Source: Thermoleophilaceae bacterium (GTDB taxonomy: Bacteria > Actinomycetota > Thermoleophilia > Solirubrobacterales > JACPNS01). Taken from it: DNA of 21,859 bases. Below are positions 1-7,524 of this stretch, in pieces (within the stretch, counting starts at the first letter, position 1; each line of letters begins with the position of its first letter). The DNA lies in the NCBI GenBank assembly GCA_016463365.1, contig JAEMRJ010000024.1:1-21859 (forward strand). The letters are read 5' to 3'. Under the pieces are notes generated by a model. That model was not told the DNA's origin and ran no database searches. It worked only from the letters and a program-made list of their open reading frames with translations. The position numbers were made by a program, and so were the translations under genes.

Positions 1-1084
<1,084 letters not shown>

Positions 1085-1204
1085 GAGTTTTACGACTTCC
1101 TTTTGAAAGTGGCAGTGGTGGAGTTGAAAGAGGTCTTGTGGGGTGGTGTGGGCGGGCAGATCTTCAACCGACGCCGACGGTCGAAAGGGTAGTGAGAGCA
1201 CTAA

Positions 1205-1220
1205 GCACGACCGTTCGTGC
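1205..1220. promoter_or_regulatory. Inverted repeat GCACGA-N4-TCGTGC, possible operator
   Basis: A perfect 6+6 inverted repeat with a 4-base centre (ccgt) lies between the divergent thiolase and pepA genes, three bases upstream of the pepA -35 box. Size and position fit a dimeric repressor or activator site, but no regulator gene is next to it and I do not recognise the motif. Confidence 0.35.
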
Positions 1221-1223
1221 GTG

Positions 1224-1252
1224 TTGGAAAGCTTAGCGCCGGTGGGGATAAT
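1224..1252 (+). promoter_or_regulatory. pepA promoter (TTGGAA-17-GATAAT), leaderless layout
   Basis: TTGGAA at 1224-1229 and GATAAT at 1247-1252 are separated by exactly 17 bases, a good housekeeping-sigma promoter. Only 9 bases separate the -10 box from the pepA ATG at 1262. Transcription should therefore start 2-4 bases before the start codon, giving a leaderless mRNA. This agrees with the lack of a Shine-Dalgarno sequence. Confidence 0.6.
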
Positions 1253-1261
1253 CTGCCGTCC

Positions 1262-2710
1262 ATGCCTCAGACCATCGAAGTCACCACGCGCCAGGGCGAA
1301 CTCGCCGAAACCTCAGCAGACACCCGCGTGGTCGGTCTCTTCGAAGATCAGGAGAGCGCAATCGAATCGATCGACAAGCTCGTCGAGACCGGAGAAGTCA
1401 AGGCCAGCTACAAGTCGACCGGTGTCGTGCGCTCGCACAGCGCGCGATTTGTGACCGTCGGACTGGGCAAGAAGGAAGACTTCACGACCGAACGTGCGCG
1501 TGTCGCCGGAGCTGTGGCCCTGGGCGCAGCGAAGGGTCTCTCGGCCAACTCCCTTGCAGTCGCGCTTCCGGCAGGGGCCGACGGTGGCGCGAACGCCGGA
1601 GCCTTCGCCGAAGGCGCGATCCTCAAGAACTACGTCTTCGACGCCTACAAGACCAAGTCGGACGACGAGGATGACGACACCGGCATCATGTCGATCGAGT
1701 TCGTCGGCGACGGCCTGGAGGACGGCGTCAGGCTGGGGAAGATTTCGGCCGAGGCAGCCAACCGCGCCCGCGATCTGCAGAACCAGCCGTCAAACGTCGC
1801 CACCCCCACGTACCTCTCGGACCGCGCCGCGGCGATCGCCGCAGAGCACAACCTCGAGTTCGACATCCATGACCGTCAGTGGATCGAGAACAAGGGAATG
1901 GGCGCGTTCGCCGCGGTCGCCAAAGGCACGCCCGAGGAGCCGCAGCTGATCGTGCTCAAGTACAACGGTGCCGGCGCGACCGGACCGACGCTCGGCTTCG
2001 TCGGCAAAGCCGTCACCTTTGACACCGGCGGAATCTCCTTGAAGCCCTCGGGCAAGATGGAAGAGATGAAGTTCGACATGTCCGGCGGCGCCGCAGTACT
2101 CGAGGCCACGGCCGCGATCGCGCAGCTCGGACTTCCGATCAACCTCATCTCGGTCGTGCCTTCGACCGAGAACATGCCGGGCGGCAGGGCGACCAAGCCC
2201 GGCGACATCGTCACGGCGCTGAACGGCAAGACGATCGAGATCGACAACACCGACGCCGAGGGCCGCCTGATCCTCGCCGACGCGCTGACGTACACCATCG
2301 AGCTCGGCGCCGAGCGCATCGTGAACCTCGCCACGTTGACCGGCGCGATCATCGTCGCGCTGGGCAGCACGTATGCCGGGATCTTCAGCAATGACGACGA
2401 GTGGGCGGCCGCGGTTGAAGCCGCAGGCGACGTGACCGGCGAGCTGGGCCATCGCCTTCCGTTGCACCCGGAGTTTGCCGAGCTGATCAAGGGCAAGTAC
2501 GCAGACATCTCAAACGCACCGGGATCGCGCAAGGGTTCATCGATCACTGCAGCCGAGTTCCTGAAGAATTTCGTCGGCGAGACGCCGTGGACCCACCTCG
2601 ACATCGCCGGCACGGCCTGGGACCTCGGGCGGACTTATGTCGGCAACGGCGCCAGCGGATTCGGAACGCGCCTGCTGATCGAGTTGGCGCGCGAGCACGG
2701 CGAGGGCTGA
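1262..2710 (+). CDS. pepA: Leucyl aminopeptidase (M17 family)
   Basis: Cytosolic di-metal aminopeptidase that removes N-terminal residues from peptides. The product is 482 residues, normal for family M17. The N-terminal macrodomain-like region (about 1-150) is followed by the catalytic domain. That domain has GKAVTFDTGGISLKP (Lys249, Asp254, Lys261), Asp272, and the family signature NTDAEGRL at 329-336 with metal ligands Asp331 and Glu333 and catalytic Arg335. A GTG 45 bases upstream is in frame, but ATG 1262 is preferred because the -10 box at 1247-1252 would lie inside the longer reading frame and leave no room for its mRNA. The gene stands alone, divergent from the thiolase and convergent with the sigma-factor gene. 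A short acidic run (about 133-139) between the domains is unremarkable. Confidence 0.95.
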   Translation: MPQTIEVTTRQGELAETSADTRVVGLFEDQESAIESIDKLVETGEVKASYKSTGVVRSHSARFVTVGLGKKEDFTTERARVAGAVALGAAKGLSANSLAVALPAGADGGANAGAFAEGAILKNYVFDAYKTKSDDEDDDTGIMSIEFVGDGLEDGVRLGKISAEAANRARDLQNQPSNVATPTYLSDRAAAIAAEHNLEFDIHDRQWIENKGMGAFAAVAKGTPEEPQLIVLKYNGAGATGPTLGFVGKAVTFDTGGISLKPSGKMEEMKFDMSGGAAVLEATAAIAQLGLPINLISVVPSTENMPGGRATKPGDIVTALNGKTIEIDNTDAEGRLILADALTYTIELGAERIVNLATLTGAIIVALGSTYAGIFSNDDEWAAAVEAAGDVTGELGHRLPLHPEFAELIKGKYADISNAPGSRKGSSITAAEFLKNFVGETPWTHLDIAGTAWDLGRTYVGNGASGFGTRLLIELAREHGEG

Positions 2711-2719
2711 GCCCCCTCG
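2701..2719. terminator. Hairpin at the pepA stop, possible terminator
   Basis: CGAGGG at 2701-2706 pairs with CCCTCG at 2714-2719 around a 7-base loop that includes the pepA stop codon. The following sequence has no T-run, so it is at best a T-poor terminator of the kind common in high-GC genomes. It lies between convergent genes (pepA ends at 2710, the sigma gene at 2731) and could serve both strands. Confidence 0.35.
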
Positions 2720-2730
2720 TCCCGCTCTGG

Positions 2731-3987
2731 TCAGTCTTCTGGTTCGCCCGGAACGCCCTCGGCTTCAGGGGGCTCGTAAGATCCGGGGCCGCTGTTGTCT
2801 TCTCCTGAAGGGTGCTCGACCTCGACTTCGACTTCTTCGCCGTGGCCCGGACCGGAGTGTGAGATGCCCGGAGCATCGCGACCGTCGAGCCTGCTGTCAT
2901 CGCCGAACGGCTTTCGCTGCTCATCGTCCTCGCCGCGCTCTCCGCGCGTGCCGCGTCGACCGGAGTCTTCGCGACCACCGCGATCATCACGCCCCGAACC
3001 GGGACCAGAATCGTCATCGCGGCCGCGACCAGATTCATTGATGCGGGGGTCGTCATCGCGGCCACGGTCGTCGTCCCTGGCTCCGAGTGGCGCGCCGTGA
3101 CGACCGCCGATCTGCCTGGCTGCCGCGCGTTCGGTCTGCACCGGGCCGGCAACTGCCTGGCGCTGCTGAGCGGACTGCGGCTGCTGGCTGGTCGAAACCT
3201 CGCGTTCGACCGCGACCGCGCCGCCGCCGATCGCAATAAATGTGAGCGCGGTTGCCGCTGCTTTGCCGCCGATCGCTGCGCTGCCGCCCGCGAGCACGCC
3301 GCTGGCGACGGCGCCGCTCGCCGCAGCTCCACCGGTGATGCCCAGTGACGCCAGCGTGATCGAAATCGGCACGATCGGCGCGGCCATGGCAAGGTCGCGC
3401 CCGAGGCGCCTGTGCGAAAGTCGTCGGTAACCCACGTCGGCCGCGGCGGCGCCCACACCCTCGCGCCCTCGGCTGATCAGCTTCTTGGTTGCGGAGATAC
3501 TCGTGCCGAGCTCTTCGGCGATCCGCTCATGAGAAAAGCCGCCCATCTCGCGAAGGAGCAGCGCCTCGCGCTGACGCTCGGGCAGTTCCGAGACCGCCGC
3601 CATCAGCCAGGCGAACTCGGCGCGCTGCTCGGCCTGCTCGGCCGGCTCCGCGGCCTGCGGAGCGACCGGCGGTTCGGCATGTTCGGAATCAAGTGAGACG
3701 ACCTTCTGACGACCGCCACGGATCAGATCGAAGGTGCGATTGCGGGCGATCGTGAAAAGCCATCCGCGGAAGGACCCGTCCACGCGCTGTTCGCGGATTC
3801 CGGCAAACGCTCTGGTGAAAACGTCCTGGGCGATGTCTTCGGCGTCCTCGGTGCCATCGGGCCTGCCGAGCATGTGGAAGACGAATGCATAGACCGGCTG
3901 GCGATAGCGCTGGTAGATCGCATCGTAAGCAGCGACATTGCCACGCGCAGCGAGGCGGCAGAGCACCGCGTCGGGCTGGGCGTTCAT
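2731..3987 (-). CDS. ECF sigma factor with hydrophobic segment and acidic C-terminal tail
   Basis: RNA polymerase sigma factor of the extracytoplasmic-function type, 418 residues from ATG 3987. Region 2 spans about 10-90 (DAEDIAQDVFTRAF, then GSFRGWLFTIARNR) and region 4 about 124-178 (LPERQREALLLREMGGFSHERIAEELG). A typical ECF protein ends near here. This one continues with a Gly/Ala-rich hydrophobic stretch (about 199-260, one or two possible membrane segments), a Gln/Ala-rich linker, and a disordered tail rich in Asp, Arg, Gly and Glu (about 300-418). No anti-sigma gene is adjacent, so the extension may do that job (inference). The frame also opens with TTG at 4053, six bases after the -10 box; ATG 3987 is chosen by convention, with no clear Shine-Dalgarno site. 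It is divergent from the secreted protein and probably autoregulated. Confidence 0.88.
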   Translation of the reverse strand: MNAQPDAVLCRLAARGNVAAYDAIYQRYRQPVYAFVFHMLGRPDGTEDAEDIAQDVFTRAFAGIREQRVDGSFRGWLFTIARNRTFDLIRGGRQKVVSLDSEHAEPPVAPQAAEPAEQAEQRAEFAWLMAAVSELPERQREALLLREMGGFSHERIAEELGTSISATKKLISRGREGVGAAAADVGYRRLSHRRLGRDLAMAAPIVPISITLASLGITGGAAASGAVASGVLAGGSAAIGGKAAATALTFIAIGGGAVAVEREVSTSQQPQSAQQRQAVAGPVQTERAAARQIGGRHGAPLGARDDDRGRDDDPRINESGRGRDDDSGPGSGRDDRGGREDSGRRGTRGERGEDDEQRKPFGDDSRLDGRDAPGISHSGPGHGEEVEVEVEHPSGEDNSGPGSYEPPEAEGVPGEPED

Positions 3988-4060
3988 CAGTTTTGTCGCC
4001 GCCGGGTGGTGCGACAGCGGATCGTATGTGGGGGATGCTTCCAAGAGCCTCAATACCTAT

Positions 4061-4086
4061 AGACGCAAGTGCACCACAAAAGTCCC
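4061..4086 (-). promoter_or_regulatory. ECF-type promoter of the sigma-factor gene
   Basis: On the minus strand GGGACTTT (4086-4079) is followed after 13 bases by CGTCT (4065-4061). This is the GGaAC/CGTC type of ECF promoter, and an identical arrangement faces the other way at 4125-4150. Transcription should start near 4054, giving a leader of about 65 bases to ATG 3987, or almost none to the alternative TTG at 4053. Confidence 0.6.
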
Positions 4087-4124
4087 ATACAAACCTGAGA
4101 ATTTGCTGAATTTGCAGATCGGGC

Positions 4125-4150
4125 GGGACTTTGGCACTGGGACGTCGTCT
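4125..4150 (+). promoter_or_regulatory. ECF-type promoter of the secreted-protein gene
   Basis: GGGACTTT (4125-4132), a 13-base spacer, then CGTCT (4146-4150). Both boxes and the spacer length match the promoter on the opposite strand at 4061-4086. The predicted start near 4157 leaves a leader of about 60 bases before the ATG at 4216. Confidence 0.6.
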
Positions 4151-4215
4151 TCATATGTCGACGGGTGAGACAGGAAGCCCGAGCCCGAAAATCCATTGAA
4201 GGAGAAACAAACGCG

Positions 4216-4935
4216 ATGCATCCCCCACAGAAACTCAGACTTGTCGCCGTATTTGCCCTCGCCCTCGCAGGGATGGCGATTGTCGTCGGATCGGCCAGCG
4301 CCCACCGCGGACACGGCGACCGTCAGGCAAGGCTCGACGGCGACCGCGACAGCGCCTCGAATCGCTGCGAGATTCAGGCCGGCCTGAACCAGTCCAACTC
4401 CGACAGCGATGCCGACGGCACGATCGACGGCCTCGAGGACAGCGACGGCGACGGTGCAAACAACGCTGCCGAGTCCCGTCTTCGCACCAACTGCGCGGTG
4501 GCAAACACGCGCTTCAAGCTGAAGAAGGCAAGCATCAAGAGCTACAGCGCCGAGGAAGGTCTGACGCTTGCGATCGGCAGGCGCGGCCTGATCACAGCCG
4601 CAGTGTCTCCGACCGTGGTCTGCGAGCGGGACGACGTCAGTAGTGAGTCCGCCGGCGACAATTCAGCTTCGCTCGCCCGTCATGGCGAAGATGATGAGGG
4701 CGGCGAAGATCGCCGCGGCGAGGACGACGACGGCGAGGACGGCCGCAGGGACGATCGCGGCGAAGAACGCAGTGGTCCCAGCGACGAAAACGGCCGACGC
4801 GGCGATGATGACGACGACACGGTCGGATGCACTACCGCGGACCTGGTCCCCGACGCCGAGGTGAGGCGCGCCAAGATCAAGAACGGTGTCTTCACGAAGA
4901 TCCACCTGGCGGCTGCCGACGAGGGCAATTTCTAG
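4216..4935 (+). CDS. Secreted acidic protein with DxDxDG calcium-loop motifs
   Basis: I do not recognise a named family. The 239-residue product starts with a signal peptide: basic LRLVAVFALALAGMAIVVG, then a likely cleavage after ASA at about 27-29. Residues 62-84 hold two overlapping calcium-loop motifs (DSDADGTIDGLED, then DSDGDG), as in thrombospondin type-3 repeats and dockerin/EF-hand-like loops. Four cysteines (51, 93, 136, 205) could form disulfides outside the cell. Residues about 157-202 are a low-complexity Asp/Glu/Arg/Gly run, similar in composition to the tail of the divergent sigma factor. AAGGAGA at 4199-4205 supports ATG 4216; an in-frame start at 4165 lies before the ribosome site. 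A terminator follows at 4961-4990. Exported calcium-binding protein is an inference. Confidence 0.75.
   Translation: MHPPQKLRLVAVFALALAGMAIVVGSASAHRGHGDRQARLDGDRDSASNRCEIQAGLNQSNSDSDADGTIDGLEDSDGDGANNAAESRLRTNCAVANTRFKLKKASIKSYSAEEGLTLAIGRRGLITAAVSPTVVCERDDVSSESAGDNSASLARHGEDDEGGEDRRGEDDDGEDGRRDDRGEERSGPSDENGRRGDDDDDTVGCTTADLVPDAEVRRAKIKNGVFTKIHLAAADEGNF
4686..4820 (+). repeat. Low-complexity GAC/GGC/GAT-rich coding stretch
   Basis: Degenerate triplet runs built on GAC, GAT, GGC and GAG encode the Asp/Glu/Gly/Arg-rich segment of the secreted protein. A similar stretch on the opposite strand (about 2930-3090) encodes the sigma-factor tail. Such runs can expand or contract by slippage. Confidence 0.5.
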
Positions 4936-4960
4936 CCCAGGTTGAATCCGCTGCTGACCG

Positions 4961-4990
4961 AAAGAGCCCCCGCTGAGCCGGGGGCTTTTT
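4961..4990 (+). terminator. Rho-independent terminator
   Basis: AGCCCCC (4965-4971) pairs with GGGGGCT (4980-4986), the stem is lengthened by one more G-C pair, and TTTTT follows. Upstream A's can pair with the T's. It lies 26 bases after the stop of the secreted-protein gene and isolates it from the NDH-2 gene. Confidence 0.85.
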
Positions 4991-5004
4991 CAGCGGCGCA
5001 CACT

Positions 5005-5046
5005 TTGTGACACAGTGTTACGATCTTTTGTAACATTTTGTCACAA
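5005..5046. promoter_or_regulatory. Tandem palindromic operators upstream of NDH-2
   Basis: Two copies of GTNACA-N3-TGTNAC: GTGACACAGTGTTAC at 5007-5021 and GTAACATTTTGTCAC at 5030-5044. Their centres are 23 bases apart, about two helical turns, and the pair is itself symmetric about 5025.5 (outer arms TTGTGACA/TGTCACAA, inner arms TGTTAC/GTAACA). This AT-rich block lies 20-60 bases before the ndh start in otherwise GC-rich DNA, so it probably overlaps the promoter. Each copy can also be read as GTnAC direct repeats 10 bases apart, near but not equal to the 11-base spacing of GlnR/MtrA-type sites. The spacing does not fit a standard Rex or CRP site. Confidence 0.7.
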
Positions 5047-5066
5047 GCTCAGACCGGAGGCTCCCC

Positions 5067-6443
5067 ATGGCGTGGAACGTCGTCGTCGTAGGAGGCGGGT
5101 TCGGTGGTTTGAACGCCGCCCGCACGATTGAGAAGAAGTTTTCCGGCGAGGCCGTCAAGGTCACCTTGGTCTCGGAGCAGAACTTTCTTCTCTACACACC
5201 GTTTCTTCCCGAGGCTGCAGCCGGCACGCTTGAGCCGCGCCACGTTGTCACCCCGCTGCGCGATCTGCTGCGCAAATCGCGCCTGACGCTCGGCTCGATG
5301 ACGGGTCTTGATGCCGCGCGCAGGGTCGTGCACGTACGCAACGCAGAAGGAGACCCCGTCGAGCTGCGCTACGACCGTCTGGTGCTCGCCCCCGGCTCGG
5401 TCTCACGCACGTTGCCGATCCCCGGGCTTGCCGAACACGGCGCGCAGTTCAAGAGCCTCGCCGACGCGATCTGGCTGCGCAACCACGTCGTCCGCTCGCT
5501 CGAGCTGGCCGAAACTGTGCGCGATCCACGTCGCCTCGATGAGCTTCTGAGTTTCGTCTTTGTCGGAGGCGGCTACGCCGGGCTCGAAGCACTCGCAGAG
5601 CTTCAGGACTTCGCGACTGACGCAATGAAGATGTACCCCGCCGCGCGCGAGCACGGTATGCGCTGGATGCTGATTGAAGCGGCCGACCGGGTGTTGCGGG
5701 AGCTGGACCCGAAGCTCGCGGCCTACACCGTGCGGGAGTTGAGCAAACGTGGCATCGATGTTCGTCTGGAGACGCAACTCAGCGAAGTGACCGCAACCGA
5801 TGTGCTGCTCTCGACCGGCGAGCGAATCGAAACTCGCACGCTCGTCTGGACTGCTGGTGTCAAGCCCAGCCCGCTCGTGGATGATCTCGGCCTGCCACTC
5901 GATGCAGCTGGCCGGATCGTCGTGGACGCCGAGATGCGCGTCGAGGGTCACGAAGAAATCTGGGCAATCGGCGACGCCGCCGCAGTTCCCAATCCGAGCA
6001 ACCCCGATCGCCCGACTCCCCCGACTGCGCAGCACGCGCGCAGGCAGGGCATTGCGGCTGGCCTCAACGTCGCGGCTTCGCTCGGCAAGGGCCGGGCCAG
6101 GTCATACGACTACAAGGACCGCGGTTCATTCGTCAACCTCGGCCGCTACAAAGCCGTCGCGATGACCGGCAAGCTTCGACTGCGCGGACCGCTTGCCTGG
6201 TGGATGGCCCGCACCTACCACGTGAGCCAGATCCCGGGCTTCTCGCGCAAACTTCGCGCGGTGATCGACTGGACCGTCAGCCTTCCGTTCAGCCGCGACG
6301 TTTCCGAGGTCGGATCGATCGGCCACCCTCGTCGACTGGACGGTTCGCTGACGAATTCGAAAACCGCGTCGGTGGCTCGATCTTCTGAAGCTGGGCTGGG
6401 AGCCGGTGGCGATGCTTCTCCCACAGACCCACGAAAACCGTGA
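5067..6443 (+). CDS. ndh: Type II NADH dehydrogenase (NDH-2)
   Basis: Single-subunit, non-proton-pumping flavoenzyme that passes electrons from NADH to quinone at the inner face of the membrane. The 458-residue product has an N-terminal FAD-binding motif GGGFGGLNAA (about 9-18), an NADH-binding motif FVGGGYAGLEALAEL (about 165-179), the WTAGVKPSPL motif (261-270), and the second flavin motif IWAIGDAAAVPNP (298-310). The C-terminal region around 365-415 (RGPLAWWMARTYH, IDWTVSLPF) is the usual membrane-anchoring part. The last 35 or so residues are Ser/Ala/Gly-rich and not conserved. GGAGG at 5056-5060, six bases before ATG, fixes the start. The tandem operators just upstream suggest tight regulation. 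Length is normal for the family. Confidence 0.93.
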   Translation: MAWNVVVVGGGFGGLNAARTIEKKFSGEAVKVTLVSEQNFLLYTPFLPEAAAGTLEPRHVVTPLRDLLRKSRLTLGSMTGLDAARRVVHVRNAEGDPVELRYDRLVLAPGSVSRTLPIPGLAEHGAQFKSLADAIWLRNHVVRSLELAETVRDPRRLDELLSFVFVGGGYAGLEALAELQDFATDAMKMYPAAREHGMRWMLIEAADRVLRELDPKLAAYTVRELSKRGIDVRLETQLSEVTATDVLLSTGERIETRTLVWTAGVKPSPLVDDLGLPLDAAGRIVVDAEMRVEGHEEIWAIGDAAAVPNPSNPDRPTPPTAQHARRQGIAAGLNVAASLGKGRARSYDYKDRGSFVNLGRYKAVAMTGKLRLRGPLAWWMARTYHVSQIPGFSRKLRAVIDWTVSLPFSRDVSEVGSIGHPRRLDGSLTNSKTASVARSSEAGLGAGGDASPTDPRKP

Positions 6444-6510
6444 TTCCAAGGGCGATGATCCGGCGATAGCGCCAGGCGAGTCTTACCGCTCTGTAAAGGA
6501 TGGCTGGCAC
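6289..6510 (-). CDS. Possible small membrane protein downstream of meaB
   Basis: A 73-codon frame begins with GTG three bases after the meaB stop. Its first half looks like a real small membrane peptide: basic RLAWRYRR, then the hydrophobic IIALGITVFVGLW, then basic EKHRHR. The second half lies antisense to the last 155 bases of ndh, where the NDH-2 tail is unconserved. No clear Shine-Dalgarno site is present. It may be a genuine operon partner of meaB or a chance frame; no function can be given. Confidence 0.3.
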   Translation of the reverse strand: MPAILYRAVRLAWRYRRIIALGITVFVGLWEKHRHRLPAQLQKIEPPTRFSNSSANRPVDEGGRSIRPRKRRG

Positions 6511-6513
6511 GCG

Positions 6514-7476
6514 TTACTCGATTCCTACCCGGCGACGGAGTATCTCACGAGCCGCGCTGCCCGGGTCCAGTTTGCGTTCGACGACCTGATCCAGCAGCGT
6601 CTGCAGCTCGGCATCTGCGTTGGTTGATTCTTCAAGCTCGCGTCGCAGGCTGATCGTCGCCAGCTCCATCACCTCGTTGCGCAGGTTGCGTCGACGGCGT
6701 TCGGCGAGCGTGCCCCGCTCGACTATGTGCGCGCGGTGCGCGTCGATCGCGGCGAGCAGCTCCTCGATGCCGATCCCGTGCGCAGCCTGAGTCTGCACGA
6801 CCGGCGGGGTCCAACCGTCGACGGCGTGGCCGAGCGCGAGCACGCCCTTGATCTCGCGAACGAGCGTGTCAGTCATCGGGTGGTCGGATTTGTTGACGAC
6901 GATCACGTCGGGGATCTCCATGACTCCGGCCTTCAGAGCCTGGACGCTGTCGCCGCTTCCCGGCATCAGAGCGAGCACGATCGTGTCAGCGTGGTCCATC
7001 ACGTCGACCTCGGCCTGACCGACGCCGACGGTTTCGATCAATACGTTGTCGCGTCCTGCCGCGTCCATCAGCAGCGCGGCCTGAAGCGTTGCTTCAGAGA
7101 GTCCACCGAGCGCTCCGCGGTTGGCCATCGAGCGGATGAACACGCCCGGGTCGAGGAAGTGCTCGGTCAGGCGGATGCGGTCGCCAAGCAGGGCGCCGTG
7201 CGTGAACGGGCTTGAGGGGTCGATCGAAAGCACGGCGATCGTCTCGTCGCGGGCGCGCAACTCTTTGACCAGCGCGCCGATCAGCGTTGACTTGCCCACG
7301 CCGGGCGGTCCGGTGAGGCCGACCATTTTGGCGTTGCCGGTGCTGGGATAGACCTCTTTGACCAGATCCCAGCCGATCGGATCATTGTTTTCGACCAGGC
7401 TGATCGCTCGCGCCAAGGCGCGCTTGTCGCCTGTGACGAGCTTTTCAGCGAGTTCGGATGCGGTGCCGGTTTTCAT
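6514..7476 (-). CDS. meaB: MeaB/ArgK-family G3E GTPase (methylmalonyl-CoA mutase chaperone)
   Basis: Cytoplasmic GTPase that protects and reactivates adenosylcobalamin-dependent methylmalonyl-CoA mutase and gates cofactor loading. The 320-residue product has the P-loop GPPGVGKST (56-64), switch-region sequence IDPSSPFTHGALLGDR (85-100), ETVGVGQAEVDV (149-159), and the guanine-specificity motif NKSD (195-198). The helical C-terminal arm, used for dimerisation, follows to residue 320. The length is normal. The mutase is not in the window. There is no Shine-Dalgarno sequence; TACCAT on the minus strand (7491-7486) lies nine bases before ATG and suggests a leaderless mRNA. The gene diverges from the acyltransferase across only 48 bases. 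Confidence 0.93.
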   Translation of the reverse strand: MKTGTASELAEKLVTGDKRALARAISLVENNDPIGWDLVKEVYPSTGNAKMVGLTGPPGVGKSTLIGALVKELRARDETIAVLSIDPSSPFTHGALLGDRIRLTEHFLDPGVFIRSMANRGALGGLSEATLQAALLMDAAGRDNVLIETVGVGQAEVDVMDHADTIVLALMPGSGDSVQALKAGVMEIPDVIVVNKSDHPMTDTLVREIKGVLALGHAVDGWTPPVVQTQAAHGIGIEELLAAIDAHRAHIVERGTLAERRRRNLRNEVMELATISLRRELEESTNADAELQTLLDQVVERKLDPGSAAREILRRRVGIE

Positions 7477-7485
7477 TGCCGGAGG

Positions 7486-7491
7486 ATGGTA
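7486..7491 (-). promoter_or_regulatory. Candidate -10 box of meaB, leaderless layout
   Basis: TACCAT read on the minus strand fits TANNNT and ends nine bases before the meaB start. No convincing -35 box is seen. Confidence 0.4.
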
Positions 7492-7507
7492 TGCGCATCA
7501 TCGGTCC

Positions 7508-7513
7508 TAGAGT
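7508..7513 (+). promoter_or_regulatory. Candidate -10 box of the acyltransferase gene
   Basis: TAGAGT lies 11 bases before ATG 7525. There is no Shine-Dalgarno sequence and no clear -35 box, so this is offered only as a possible leaderless start. Confidence 0.35.
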
Positions 7514-7524
7514 TCTCGTCGCCG

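Noticed and set aside
1790..2613. Two long minus-strand frames opposite pepA
   Set aside because: Both lie fully within the catalytic domain of pepA and carry no motifs or ribosome sites.
4686..4820. Triplet-rich stretch as a tandem-repeat array or CRISPR-like element
   Set aside because: The units are degenerate, have no spacers, and stay in frame as Asp/Glu/Arg/Gly-rich protein sequence.
5006..5021. CRP- or Rex-type site before ndh
   Set aside because: TGTGA is present but the partner TCACA is not at the six-base spacing, and the Rex pattern TTGTGA-N6-TCACAA is not met; the odd-centred GTNACA-N3-TGTNAC description fits better.
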